From Nitrospirales bacterium (lineage in GTDB: Bacteria > Nitrospirota > Nitrospiria > Nitrospirales > UBA8639), in the NCBI GenBank assembly GCA_029261295.1, contig JAJDBP010000032.1:124001-188000 (forward strand): 64,000 bases of DNA. The letters run 5' to 3'. The translations under genes were made by a program, and so were the position numbers. A model generated the notes under the pieces. That model ran no database searches and was not told where the DNA came from. It saw only the letters and a list, made by a program, of their open reading frames with translations. Below, piece after piece: positions 37,001 to 45,570 of this stretch (position 1 is its first letter; each line of letters opens with the position of its first letter).

Positions 37001-37178
37001 TGCCATCATGTTTGGGTTGCTCTTTGCCACGGTCCTCACACTAGGGGTTGTGCCTGTTCTGTTCACCCTGTTTTTTCGAGTCGACTTTCAGAACTTTTGT
37101 TATGTGCCACCCGCCCCCACGTCGCCAGTGACTGATTCAGCAATTCCGAACGAAACGAATCGGCCATTGCCGAGTTGA
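34029..37178 (+). CDS. RND-family efflux transporter (AcrB/MexB-like permease)
   Basis: 1,049 residues with 12 membrane segments arranged as 1+5 and 1+5 around two large periplasmic loops. Motif A region: IALGLLVDNAIVMSES. Here the second Asp of the proton relay is Asn, as in many HAE/NolGHI-type pumps. The second-half motif is SLAGIIINNAIVLIDRINIE. Substrate is not predictable by eye. It is the core of the tripartite pump with the adaptor and TolC-like genes upstream. Confidence 0.93.
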   Translation: MNITKAAIENSRITAVALLIILFAGISSYQSLPRNEDPGFIIRTALVMTYFPGASPERVEQLVTDKLEKTIQEIPELDFVKSESKTGVSLIYVNILEKFKKMRPIWDNLRRKIDKAASDLPDGIAGPFVNDEFGDVFGIIVNITGDGFTYREIKNVADDVRDELLRQSEVAKVEIYGDQEERVFIEFNNARLSELGLSPSQLSTLLQSQNIVLPGGDIRTQDEKIVLEPSGNFESVDEVRRTVIRLPETEEVLFLEDLVDISRGYIDPPDALLRSTGEPSVGLGVSMQTGGNIIKLGEQVRAVLHQAHQEFPIGIDFEVIQFQPDVVDRKIRNFTNSLLQAVVIVTGVMLLFLGIRTGFIVASLIPMAIFMSLFLMSLLHIGLDQMSLAALIIALGLLVDNAIVMSESTMVQMNAGKPALEAAIHSANELKIPLLTSSLTTAAAFLPIYLAESNVGEYTAPIFQVVTLTLLCSWLLALTMIPWFCVLFLRVLPMDSGDPFQSHFYTVYRNLLVALVRRPWLTIGVIMILFISALYGFGKLPVYFFPANDKATFTAKLEFPNGTPIEKTDAMVTHVERFIQTNLKTNENRNLGIVSWSSFIGESAPRFDLPFSPVQASPNFAYLLINTTSREIFSEIIPQLETFCLENFPDLKATIRPLETGPPTYPPVAIRVTGRDTDALFQIMDKIKTKLRTISGTKLIDDNWGARSKKLMVKINQPRALRAGVSSQDIAISLQTYLTGLDITKYREGDELIPVVLRSVGAERQDMGKLESINVYAQASGQSVPLRQVADLEVVWEPAQIHRRDRLPTITVEAGLQTGTTAMEVNGLLEPWLKEQEKGWGLGYFWEFGGEAETSGKGNKSIGAKLPVAGLIILFLLVAQFNSLRKPLIILLTIPLGLIGVVIGLHLTQLYFGFMPMLGVLSLAGIIINNAIVLIDRINIESTDNGRDLASAIIMSAQHRLRPILLTTVTTIGGLIPLYTGGGPMWEPMAIAIMFGLLFATVLTLGVVPVLFTLFFRVDFQNFCYVPPAPTSPVTDSAIPNETNRPLPS

Positions 37179-37207
37179 TAAGGACAATTATCCGGAGAAC
37201 TGATCGG

Positions 37208-37678
37208 ATGTTATTGTTAAAAAATCTCGCGTACACCATAGTTGTTCCCAGTACGTTTGCCATTTATCTCCCTTGGCTCCTTGTATCCAAACAATCAGCG
37301 AGTACAGGAATCTTGCTATTCATCTCCTGCATCTTTTTTCTTCTCGGGAGCACAGGTTATGTATGGTGCACGTGGAGCTTTGCCACCTCGGGACTGGGAA
37401 CCCCTGCGCCATTTGATGCCCCAATACATTTGGTTATTCGAGGCTTCTACCGTTACATTCGAAACCCCATGTATGGAAGTCTTCTCCTTATTCTCTTTGG
37501 CTGGATAACCCTCTTTCCCTGCCTTGCTCTTCTCCTCTATTGTCTTTCAGTGGGTGTCAGTTTTCATCTGTTTGTCATACTTTATGAAGAACCTCATCTC
37601 AAGAAAATATTTGGTTCCTCCTATGAGGAATATCTCAATCAGGTAGGACGATGGCTCCCAATGTTCAATAGGGGATAA
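37208..37678 (+). CDS. ICMT/PEMT-like membrane methyltransferase
   Basis: 156 residues with about four membrane helices. The C-terminal signature RGFYRYIRNPMYGS followed by EEPHLKKIFGSSYEEYLNQV is that of isoprenylcysteine carboxyl methyltransferase and phospholipid methyltransferase families. GGAG lies 10 bases before the ATG at 37208; the frame is open to a TTG overlapping the RND stop. In bacteria such proteins methylate lipids or small hydrophobic molecules. It sits between the pump and a lipase, which suggests envelope work. Confidence 0.8.
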   Translation: MLLLKNLAYTIVVPSTFAIYLPWLLVSKQSASTGILLFISCIFFLLGSTGYVWCTWSFATSGLGTPAPFDAPIHLVIRGFYRYIRNPMYGSLLLILFGWITLFPCLALLLYCLSVGVSFHLFVILYEEPHLKKIFGSSYEEYLNQVGRWLPMFNRG

Positions 37679-37690
37679 GTAAAAAATTTT

Positions 37691-39019
37691 ATGGACTATC
37701 TCATTAAATATCCTGCCTTAACCGCCACCGAAGGATTCATCAACAATTTCCAGATGGCTTTTCTTCGAATTGTGTTCTGGGGAATTATCGTCTTTGTTTT
37801 TTCGTCTTGTGCTTTTCAAAAATTAGGCAAAGAAGTAGCCATTCTTGACCAAACTTCCATTCTTCAAGGAAGAATTGCAAATTCATCTCCTCATAAAAAA
37901 CCGCTTATCGTCTTGCTCTATCACCTCCTCGACAATGAAAAAAAGCTTGTCGCATATTCCATACATCACACCCCTGGAACCTTTACATTTATCCGGTTAC
38001 CAGGACGGTACCTTATTGCCGCCTTTGAGGATGCGAATGAAGATTTGGTGTATCAGCCCAACGAATATGCCAGTTATGCCAATGACTCCAAGGTGATAAC
38101 CGTTACACCTGGGGAAGATGTTTTCAATCTTAATCTGACTGTTCAACATCCCCACAAGGGCCCCCTTCTAGAAGGGCCAGACTTAACTTCACCAGACACC
38201 AAAGCGCAACTTGATTTACCGAACATTCAGACAGGAGAAGTCGTATCCCTTGAAGATCGAAGATTTTCAGCAAAAAATGCGCAGCGTGGACTATGGCAGC
38301 CCATTAAATTTCTGCGTAAAATCGGCGGTGGCATATTCTTTCTGGAGCCGTTCGATCCAGAGAAAATCCCCGTAGTCTTTGTTCATGGAGTTGGTGGATC
38401 TCCTAGGCAATGGGCGACTCTTATCCAGCATTTAGATCGCAATCGTTTTCAACCCTGGGTTTTTTATTATCCGTCAGGTTTGCGACTTAACATGAATGCT
38501 GAATTTCTGATCCAAACCCTGAGCAAAATTTATGTGACGCATAAATTTCAAAAATTCGTCGTTATTGCCCATAGTATGGGAGGACTCATTTCTCGATCTC
38601 TTGTAAATACCATTGTTGAAAAGGATACGGATCAAAAGCTTAAGGTCCTCTTTCTTACCCTTTCTACTCCCTGGGGAGGACACCAGGCTGCTCAAATCGG
38701 CGTAGACCATGCTCCTGCAGTGATCCCTTCTTGGATTGACATGATTCCCAATAGTCCTTTTCAGAAGAGCCTTTTCCAAGCTCCCTTGTCGGATCAAATT
38801 GATTATTACCTTTTTTTTAGCTTTAAAGGCGGACACAACCCGTTCACGAATGGGAATGATGACGGAACGGTCTCCTTGGTAAGTCAATTACAAGCGGAAG
38901 CTCAGGACGCGGCCATCAAGACTGTTGGATTCAATGAAGATCACACGAGTATCCTGCAGTCCGCAGGAGCTGCGGGAAAAATAGAAACTTTGCTAGCAAA
39001 CTTCGCCAATCGTGAATGA
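37691..39019 (+). CDS. Alpha/beta hydrolase (lipase-like) lipoprotein
   Basis: 442 residues. A hydrophobic stretch ends with FSSCAFQ, a lipobox at about residues 37-40, so a start at the internal ATG (37754) may be the real one. The N-terminal domain of about 200 residues is not recognised. The hydrolase domain begins with IPVVFVHGVGGSPRQW, has the nucleophile in VVIAHSMGGLISRSL, and acid/histidine candidates in GNDDGTVS and FNEDHTSIL. PGAP1/lipase-class enzymes share this layout. Probably an envelope-located esterase. Confidence 0.75.
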   Translation: MDYLIKYPALTATEGFINNFQMAFLRIVFWGIIVFVFSSCAFQKLGKEVAILDQTSILQGRIANSSPHKKPLIVLLYHLLDNEKKLVAYSIHHTPGTFTFIRLPGRYLIAAFEDANEDLVYQPNEYASYANDSKVITVTPGEDVFNLNLTVQHPHKGPLLEGPDLTSPDTKAQLDLPNIQTGEVVSLEDRRFSAKNAQRGLWQPIKFLRKIGGGIFFLEPFDPEKIPVVFVHGVGGSPRQWATLIQHLDRNRFQPWVFYYPSGLRLNMNAEFLIQTLSKIYVTHKFQKFVVIAHSMGGLISRSLVNTIVEKDTDQKLKVLFLTLSTPWGGHQAAQIGVDHAPAVIPSWIDMIPNSPFQKSLFQAPLSDQIDYYLFFSFKGGHNPFTNGNDDGTVSLVSQLQAEAQDAAIKTVGFNEDHTSILQSAGAAGKIETLLANFANRE

Positions 39020-39165
39020 CATACCAGGCATCTGCCCTAGAAAGAGATCCTTTTAAATCCCCAACGCTTATGTCCTCTAAACATCAAATTTTTCATATGT
39101 TAAACTGGACTAAGGAGAACCAATTTCGAAGGATCCTGACCAATTTCCACGGAAACCAAAACTTG

Positions 39166-39690
39166 ATGACGCCTTCTCTTCTAAAAATTGGACTCTTGTG
39201 CCTGTGTTGTGTCCCTCTTACGGGTTGCGTAAGTGCGAGTAACTGGCTCGCGGGATCTGCCCAATTTCATAATTCTCAATTCGAAAAATCGCATCCTTTA
39301 GATTCTATACAGATCGGGATTACCACTAAAGAAGAGATTCTGGCCAAACTGGGAATTCCCACTGACCACCAAAGACACTCAATTGATGAGGCCCAATTAG
39401 AATCTTTAAGTTATTCCAACACTGATGCAACCATCACACCTTACCAATACCTTCCTCTTATCGGGGCCATTGCATTTTGGGGACCGGATCCAACCCCAAC
39501 TCCTTCGGTCGCCATCAGTTTTTCCTCTGAAAAGAGAGTTTCCGGGTTGACCGTTTCCACATTCAATGCCTATGGAGACAACAAAGCTCCAATACAAATC
39601 CCTCTTGATGACTCTCCTCCGTTATTTTATGGCATGAGAAATCCTGAGGTTTCCCATGCTCCAACCGATTTCATCCACATCAGTCGCTAA
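39166..39690 (+). CDS. BamE/SmpA-like lipoprotein
   Basis: 174 residues from MTPSLLKIGLLCLC. The signal ends in LTGCVSAS, a clear lipobox. The sequence IQIGITTKEEILAKLGIPT fits the small SmpA/OmlA fold of BamE-type lipoproteins. The open frame extends upstream to an ATG overlapping the lipase stop, but that would add 50 residues before a perfect signal peptide, so the later start is preferred. The role may be envelope assembly or simply an orphan lipoprotein. Confidence 0.65.
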   Translation: MTPSLLKIGLLCLCCVPLTGCVSASNWLAGSAQFHNSQFEKSHPLDSIQIGITTKEEILAKLGIPTDHQRHSIDEAQLESLSYSNTDATITPYQYLPLIGAIAFWGPDPTPTPSVAISFSSEKRVSGLTVSTFNAYGDNKAPIQIPLDDSPPLFYGMRNPEVSHAPTDFIHISR

Positions 39691-39795
39691 CCTTTTCCTG
39701 TCTCTCATTCTTCCGTTTTCCCCCTGATCAGCAACTGTCCTTTAAAAATTTATTCCAACCTGATCGAACCCTCAAGTGATCTCCCTGCCCGACCG

Positions 39796-40272
39796 ATGAA
39801 TGTTTGTATGCGACCAAAAGGTAGTGCAGAAAAATTAGAGGCAAGACGGCGATTGGCAGCCACTATGTTGACCAAAGGCCGTGGCATTCGAGAAGTCGCC
39901 CGAACCATTGGAGCGGCCCCATCTTCTGTCAAACGATGGAAAGATGCTCTTGAACAAGGCGGGAAAAATGCCTTGAAATCAAAACCCCATACGGGCCGAC
40001 CTTCACGTCTCTCCGCAAAGCAACGACAAGATCTTCTCCGAATTCTCAAGCAGGGGCCCAGAGCGGCCAACTTGCGTGCCGATCAATGGACTTGCCGTCG
40101 GGTTGGGACAGTCATTCGTCGATCTTTTGGAGTAAAATATCACCCTGATCACGTCAGCCGAATTTTACGCGCACTCGGCTGGAAGTATAAAGGGAAAAGT
40201 GGTTTACCCTCTAAAAGAAAATCCGAACAACGCCATGCCCAGTGGTCAGGTTTTGCACGACGCCACCGTTAA
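39796..40272 (+). CDS. Orphan IS630-type N-terminal DNA-binding domain
   Basis: 158 residues made of two helix-turn-helix units, LTKGRGIREVARTIGAAPSS and SFGVKYHPDHVSRILRALGW, as at the front of IS630/Tc1 transposases. The catalytic DDE part is absent: the frame stops after RHAQWSGFARRHR and I see no continuation. So it is either a truncated transposase or a domesticated DNA-binding protein. No terminal inverted repeats or target duplication were found around it. Confidence 0.65.
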   Translation: MNVCMRPKGSAEKLEARRRLAATMLTKGRGIREVARTIGAAPSSVKRWKDALEQGGKNALKSKPHTGRPSRLSAKQRQDLLRILKQGPRAANLRADQWTCRRVGTVIRRSFGVKYHPDHVSRILRALGWKYKGKSGLPSKRKSEQRHAQWSGFARRHR

Positions 40273-40434
40273 GGTTTCCCTCCTTTAGCGTTCTTTCCTC
40301 ATTCACTCAATCAGAATATCCAACGACTGGCTTGGAGTCGAAACTATTCTGTATCCATATTCGACGGATTACGCTTCTGTAACACATTGGTCTTGAATTT
40401 TTATTGAAGTCTGCCTAGGGCTGGCCAGGAGGCT

Positions 40435-40902
40435 TTAATTCAAGGCGGTGACGGAAGGGGCAACTAATCGAATAGCTGGAACGGTGACGAAATTTAAAAA
40501 TGAGCCCAAACAACTAATCGCTTCTTTAAAGGCTTCAGGCTCAATCGGCTTGGTCAAATAAAAATTACATCCAAGAGAATGGCAGGCTTCAACCTCTTGT
40601 GGATCGTCCGTGGTCGATAACATGAGAACGGGAACCCGCTTTAACACCTCGTGTTCTTTCATCATTCGCAACACTTCAATCCCATTGACCCGAGGTAGGT
40701 TGATATCAAGAATCAAAAGATACCGGTGACCTATTTTCCCCTGCACCATATTGTCTGATTTGAGGAAAAAATCCAGCGTTTCTTGACCGTCTCGTAATCG
40801 ATGACAGGGCTTTTCCAGTCCAGCGCGTCGCAGATTTTTTTCAATGAGCGCGGCATGGCCGTCATCATCTTCTGCAATCAAAAGCGTCGTGTCAGGATTC
40901 AT
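40435..40902 (-). CDS. Single-domain response regulator (Rcp1-like)
   Basis: 155 residues, a receiver domain only. The acidic pair is in LLIAEDDDGHAALI, the phospho-Asp in YLLILDINLPRVNG, the Thr in VLMLSTTDDP, and the Lys in FYLTKPIE. A strong Shine-Dalgarno AAGGAGG precedes the ATG at 40902. The gene overlaps the kinase stop by 11 bp. The insertion EVEACHSLGCNFYLTKP is typical of regulators paired with phytochrome-like kinases. Its output is not encoded here. Confidence 0.88.
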   Translation of the reverse strand: MNPDTTLLIAEDDDGHAALIEKNLRRAGLEKPCHRLRDGQETLDFFLKSDNMVQGKIGHRYLLILDINLPRVNGIEVLRMMKEHEVLKRVPVLMLSTTDDPQEVEACHSLGCNFYLTKPIEPEAFKEAISCLGSFLNFVTVPAIRLVAPSVTALN

Positions 40903-41719
40903 ACAGTCCTCCTTCTTCAACGTCAATCGCTCCGGGAACTTGCACGTGAAATGTCGTACCCTTTCCCAATTCAGACTCAACTTCAATCTTACCCTGATGC
41001 CGATCAATAATCCGTTGTACGATAGCTAATCCCAAGCCTTCACCCTTACCATGTTGCGGATTGAGACGGTGAAACACTTGAAAAACTCGTGCGTACTGCT
41101 CCGGGGGGATTCCCACCCCATTATCTGAAATGGAATACGCTGACAGTATATTATCGCTATTCCCGGAAATTGTGATCTCTCCAGGCCGTGAAGGATCGAG
41201 ATACTTCTGCGCGTTATCGATGAGGTTAGCGAATACTTGCGTCACTAACACCTCATCCCCCATACAATCCGGAAGATCTCCGATATGTAAGACCACTCCC
41301 TTTTGTTTCAATTGAAATTCCATGGAGGACACGATGCCAGTCATCAACTTATTCATATCCAAGCGAGCCCATTGGATATCTATTTGACCGAGCCGAATAA
41401 ATCGAAGAATTCCTGAAGTGACCGAATTCACACTATCGGCTCCAGCACGAATAAATCGCACAGCTTCAGGAATTTCTTGCATGACCAAAGGATTGACATG
41501 ATCTCTGGTCGACTCCGACATCGCTTCTTCTTCGAATAACGTTTTCAGACGATCACAGGCCATAGTCAGTTCTTGGCAAAACCCTTGAATGGTCACAATA
41601 GGCGCCCGCAGGTCGTGAGAAATGACATGCATGAGCGTTTCCATATCCTCCGGCAAAACCCCTTGCGTCGAATCTATTTGAGGAACATTTGGCTTATCTT
41701 CTTGACTCGGTGTATTCAT
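40892..41719 (-). CDS. Soluble sensor histidine kinase
   Basis: 275 residues. HisKA with the phospho-His in LMHVISHDLRAPIVTIQGF (about residue 35), and a HATPase domain with NLIDNAQKYLDP, ISDNGVGIPPEQYARVF and GEGLGLAIVQRIIDRHQG. No PAS, GAF or membrane segment is present, so the input must come from another protein. It is translationally coupled to the receiver gene, which is its likely partner. Confidence 0.9.
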   Translation of the reverse strand: MNTPSQEDKPNVPQIDSTQGVLPEDMETLMHVISHDLRAPIVTIQGFCQELTMACDRLKTLFEEEAMSESTRDHVNPLVMQEIPEAVRFIRAGADSVNSVTSGILRFIRLGQIDIQWARLDMNKLMTGIVSSMEFQLKQKGVVLHIGDLPDCMGDEVLVTQVFANLIDNAQKYLDPSRPGEITISGNSDNILSAYSISDNGVGIPPEQYARVFQVFHRLNPQHGKGEGLGLAIVQRIIDRHQGKIEVESELGKGTTFHVQVPGAIDVEEGGLYES

Positions 41720-42229
41720 AAAATCGCCATTCAGTTATGTACTCCGCACCTGAAAATCCATCTTCCAGCCCTGTTCATGTAGAAATCAGAATCCTACGAA
41801 ACAAAGAAACCCTACGCTGCCCAGGCATACACCCTTTCAGGCACATGCGCCCAAGATCTAGCTAATAAGACAGGAGCCTCAAACCCCTAGCCCCACAGCT
41901 TTAGCAACGGAAAGAAAGAAACGTCACACGATCTTGTTAGAAAGGGCATACTCCGAGGTGTGCTCACTTTCATGGCAAGAAGACAAGTTTTTGGTAAAGA
42001 AGATAAAACCGGAATGAAAAAATGAAGGTATAAATGAATGAGAACAGAAGAAAAAGAAGTAATAAGGCGGTACAGTCATAAAAACACTAATTATAAATTA
42101 TTCGGAACACAGCTAATAAGTCCTAATCTTAGTTGGAAGATATATTCCATTATACACCATCGTAAAAATAAATTGACCCTAGAAGTATAAATGCCATCTC
42201 AATGAGATTGTGAGGTCAATAAAAAACCT
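41720..42229. other. Intergenic region without recognised gene
   Basis: About 510 bp upstream of the kinase and downstream of the pyrophosphatase gene. AT-rich in its second half. No convincing reading frame, RNA gene or terminator hairpin was found; the kinase promoter should be here. Confidence 0.45.
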
Positions 42230-44377
42230 TTACTTGATTAATAGCCCCCCGTATTGAACAAAAAACGGGACAAACACTAGAGATAATATAGCCGAAAGTT
42301 TAATCAGAATATTCAATGATGGGCCTGAGGTATCCTTAAGAGGATCACCTACTGTATCGCCAACAACAGCAGCTTTATGGGTTTCAGTGCCTTTCCCGCC
42401 GAGGTTGCCTTTCTCAATATACTTTTTAGCATTATCCCAGGCCCCACCACTGTTGGATGAAGAGATAGCGATCACGCCACCTGCAACAAGAGATCCGGCG
42501 AGGACTCCAGCAACAGCTTGAATACCAAAAAGGAACCCCGTCACCAGAGGCGTCCCCATAATCAAAATACCTGGTGCAATCATTTCTCTGAGCGCCGCCT
42601 TGGTCGAAATCGCCACACATTGCTCATGATCTGCTTCGGCTTTTCCTTCCATCAGACCGGGAATCGTGCGGAACTGACGGCGGACTTCTTCAATCATCTC
42701 ATAAGCCGCCGATCCGACAGATTTCATAGTCATAGCGGAGAAGTATGATGGCAAGACTGCACCGATAAAGAGACTGGTAAAGACCAAGGGATCGAGCAAA
42801 TTAATAGTCCCTAAGAGATCATATTCTGGCCCATTTTGTTCCTTGAGCAGCAAATCAGCTCTAGTGAGAAAAGCAGCAAAGAGCGCCAATGAAGTGAGAA
42901 TCGCGGCACCAATGGCAAACCCTTTACCAATGGCAGCTGTGGTATTCCCAGCCGCATCTAACACGTCAGTCCGTTCACGAACATGCTCTGGCATCCCAGC
43001 CATCTCTGCAATGCCCCCGGCGTTATCAGAAACCGGTCCATACGCATCAATCGTCAACGCAATCACGAGTGTCCCCAGCATGCCCAGAGAGGCAATGGCC
43101 ACTCCATACATCCCTGCCAACATCCATGGAATATAGATGGCCAGCCCAATCGCAAGATAGGGGCCCACCGCACTCTGATAGCCTAGTGCTAATCCAAAAA
43201 TTATATTTGTAGCCGAACCAGTTTCACACGACTTCGCCACCTCTCGGACGGGGGCGTAATCATGCGAAGTGTAGTACTCGGTCATCAACCCCACAACAAG
43301 TCCTGCTATAAGACCCGTAAGGAAGCAGAAATAGACCCCAAGGTCGGTATATGGCACACCACCGATTTCAAAGGTATCTGGAAGCATGGCCTTGGTCACA
43401 AAAAACATGACGAAGGCCATCAACACACTGGAGATGATCAGCATCCTTTTCAAAGCTGGAGCAACCTGTTCCTCTGTGGTAACTTTGACCATCAGCAGCG
43501 TCAGTAAGCTTACAGGGATGCCAATTGCCGAAATGAGAATGGGATACAACAAGGCATCTACCATCCCGGAAAAAGCCACGGCACTAATGACCATGGCTGC
43601 GCATGTACTTTCAGCGCAGGAGCCAAATAAATCAGCGCCCATCCCTGCCACATCACCAACATTATCTCCCACATTATCTGCAATCACAGCTGGATTTCTG
43701 GGGTCGTCTTCCGGAATTCCTGCTTCAACTTTTCCTACCAGGTCAGCACCGACATCCGCGGCTTTTGTGAAAATTCCTCCACCCACACGTGCAAACAAGG
43801 CAATGGAAGATCCACCCAATCCAAAGCCAGCAATCACTTCCATTAAGACATGTGTTGGTAATTGTTCCGGCATAATGGCTTTCAATCCAAGGTAGATCAA
43901 AAGCAGCCCTAGCGCGGCTAAACTCACCAAGGCAAAGCCCATGACGGCCCCTGAATTAACCGCGACATTAAATGCGGAAGAAATCGATTGATTAGCCGAG
44001 ACCGTGGTTCTGACATTGCCCTGCGTGGCAATCTTCATCCCAATGAAGCCCGAGGCAATGGAAATAATGGAACCAAAGATGAAAGCAATGGCCGTATAGA
44101 TTCCTTCATTGACATAATCGGTGTGATGATCATCGATTAACACTGCGATGATCGCCGCAAAGACCACCATGAAGATGGCCATGATTTTATATTCCTGCTT
44201 GAGGAAGGCCATGGCGCCATTGGCAATCGCCGAGTGGATCTTCGCTAAACGCAACTTGGTGTCTTTATCTTCGACACCCATATCAATAGGAATTTTATTG
44301 ACCGATGCAGAGTAATAAAATGCGACGACCAATCCCAGAAGTGAGAGGGCCAGAATAATCGTGACTGCCATGGTCAA
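42230..44377 (-). CDS. hppA: Membrane-bound ion-pumping pyrophosphatase
   Basis: 715 residues with about 16 membrane segments. It hydrolyses pyrophosphate and pumps H+ (or Na+). The active-site segment [20 protein letters not shown] and the following [18 protein letters not shown] are complete. Around residue 475 the motif [14 protein letters not shown] has Ala where K+-independent enzymes carry Lys, which points to the K+-dependent subfamily. The C-terminus contains the second acidic site ([20 protein letters not shown]). A monocistronic gene. H+ versus Na+ specificity cannot be read from this alone. Confidence 0.95.
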   Translation of the reverse strand: MTMAVTIILALSLLGLVVAFYYSASVNKIPIDMGVEDKDTKLRLAKIHSAIANGAMAFLKQEYKIMAIFMVVFAAIIAVLIDDHHTDYVNEGIYTAIAFIFGSIISIASGFIGMKIATQGNVRTTVSANQSISSAFNVAVNSGAVMGFALVSLAALGLLLIYLGLKAIMPEQLPTHVLMEVIAGFGLGGSSIALFARVGGGIFTKAADVGADLVGKVEAGIPEDDPRNPAVIADNVGDNVGDVAGMGADLFGSCAESTCAAMVISAVAFSGMVDALLYPILISAIGIPVSLLTLLMVKVTTEEQVAPALKRMLIISSVLMAFVMFFVTKAMLPDTFEIGGVPYTDLGVYFCFLTGLIAGLVVGLMTEYYTSHDYAPVREVAKSCETGSATNIIFGLALGYQSAVGPYLAIGLAIYIPWMLAGMYGVAIASLGMLGTLVIALTIDAYGPVSDNAGGIAEMAGMPEHVRERTDVLDAAGNTTAAIGKGFAIGAAILTSLALFAAFLTRADLLLKEQNGPEYDLLGTINLLDPLVFTSLFIGAVLPSYFSAMTMKSVGSAAYEMIEEVRRQFRTIPGLMEGKAEADHEQCVAISTKAALREMIAPGILIMGTPLVTGFLFGIQAVAGVLAGSLVAGGVIAISSSNSGGAWDNAKKYIEKGNLGGKGTETHKAAVVGDTVGDPLKDTSGPSLNILIKLSAILSLVFVPFFVQYGGLLIK

Positions 44378-44795
44378 TAGATCTCCATTAGTGTGAAAAA
44401 GAAAAGATTCAAAAAACTTCTAGTCCTGCCAAGGTCGACTATTTTTTAACAAATTGAAAAATAACGACTTTTCATGTCAGGCAGACCCTAAGATCCCTAC
44501 CTCATTTAAACCCACGGATAGTATCCACTATTAAGGAAATTAGGCTACCTGAAAGACCAAATACAATGTGGGGATTTTTTTTAAACTGGTCAGAGAAAAT
44601 AAGGACACCACATGAATTTTTGGTGGTATGTAGTACCCCTGAAGAAGTTACTACGCAAAATATTGTAAATATAGAGGTTCATATTGTACCTGTCTCCACA
44701 TAAATGTTCAAGGTATTTACCCTTATGGAAAAGGTTTTTATTCGTCTATAAACGCTTCCCTTCTCCCCTGGGTTCTCACGCCAATCCGTTTAGGC
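44378..44795. other. Intergenic region with a short palindrome
   Basis: About 420 bp between hppA and rluE. GTAGTA (about 44630) and TACTAC (about 44650) form a 6-bp inverted repeat around a 13-base spacer in the region expected to hold the hppA promoter. No reading frame supported. Confidence 0.4.
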
Positions 44796-45392
44796 TCATT
44801 TATGGAGTTCCTGCAACTGCTGAACTTCACCAAGACCGAGCACACGCCATTCTCCGGGAAGGAGCCTTCCTAACTGGATAGTTCCAATGGCTACACGAAT
44901 GATCCTCAGCGTGGGATGCCCAACTTGAGCCGTCATTCGGCGAATTTGACGATTCAAGCCTTCGGCAATTTCCATCCTCAACCAGGCCGTCGGCACAGAT
45001 TTTCGAACACGAATAGGAACAGAACGTGAATGGACTAGAGGCTCTTCGGTAAGCAGTTGCACCTTGGCTGGTCGAGTCCACCGACCTTTTATCTGAACCC
45101 CGGTTCGCAACCGCAGAAGAGCGCTCTCATCGGGAATCCGCTCGACCTGTACCCAATAGACTTTAGGAACTTTGAATGAGGGGCTAGTTAATCGAGCAGC
45201 GAGGCCCCCATCCGATGTCAGCAATAGCAACCCTTCACTGTCCATATCCAGGCGCCCCGCCGGGTAGACATGCGGCACACCTACATAGTCTGCCAATGTC
45301 GGACGATCTGCTGAATCAGTAAATTTCGACAACACCCCATAAGGTTTATTAAGCACGATATGCTGAGGAGTGCCACTTGATCGACTAGTCAT
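44796..45392 (-). CDS. rluE: rRNA pseudouridine synthase, RsuA/RluE family
   Basis: 198 residues with no S4 domain, as in RluE. The catalytic Asp motif is VYPAGRLDMDSEGLLLLTSD and the C-terminal signature is EGLNRQIRRMTAQVGHPT. RluE modifies U2457 of 23S rRNA, near the peptidyl transferase centre; RluF/RsuA would be longer with an S4 domain. Only the family is certain. Confidence 0.85.
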   Translation of the reverse strand: MTSRSSGTPQHIVLNKPYGVLSKFTDSADRPTLADYVGVPHVYPAGRLDMDSEGLLLLTSDGGLAARLTSPSFKVPKVYWVQVERIPDESALLRLRTGVQIKGRWTRPAKVQLLTEEPLVHSRSVPIRVRKSVPTAWLRMEIAEGLNRQIRRMTAQVGHPTLRIIRVAIGTIQLGRLLPGEWRVLGLGEVQQLQELHK

Positions 45393-45570
45393 TTGATGAA
45401 GGAATAGGCATACAGCTTTTTAAGAATATTCATGCCCACGAGGTCCTCGGCAAGGAACCATTTGTTCCTTTTTATTGCCCAATCTTAAATTTTCTGGTAC
45501 CGTGAAGGAGAATTGCACACCACAGTACACACACCACATTTTTCTCGACTTTACCTGACAGGACTCACTT

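Noticed and set aside
40844-41029. Small plus-strand frames across the response regulator/kinase junction
   Set aside because: Antisense to clearly recognisable receiver and kinase domains.
42230-42300. Possible terminator after hppA
   Set aside because: There is an A/T-rich run downstream but no convincing stem.
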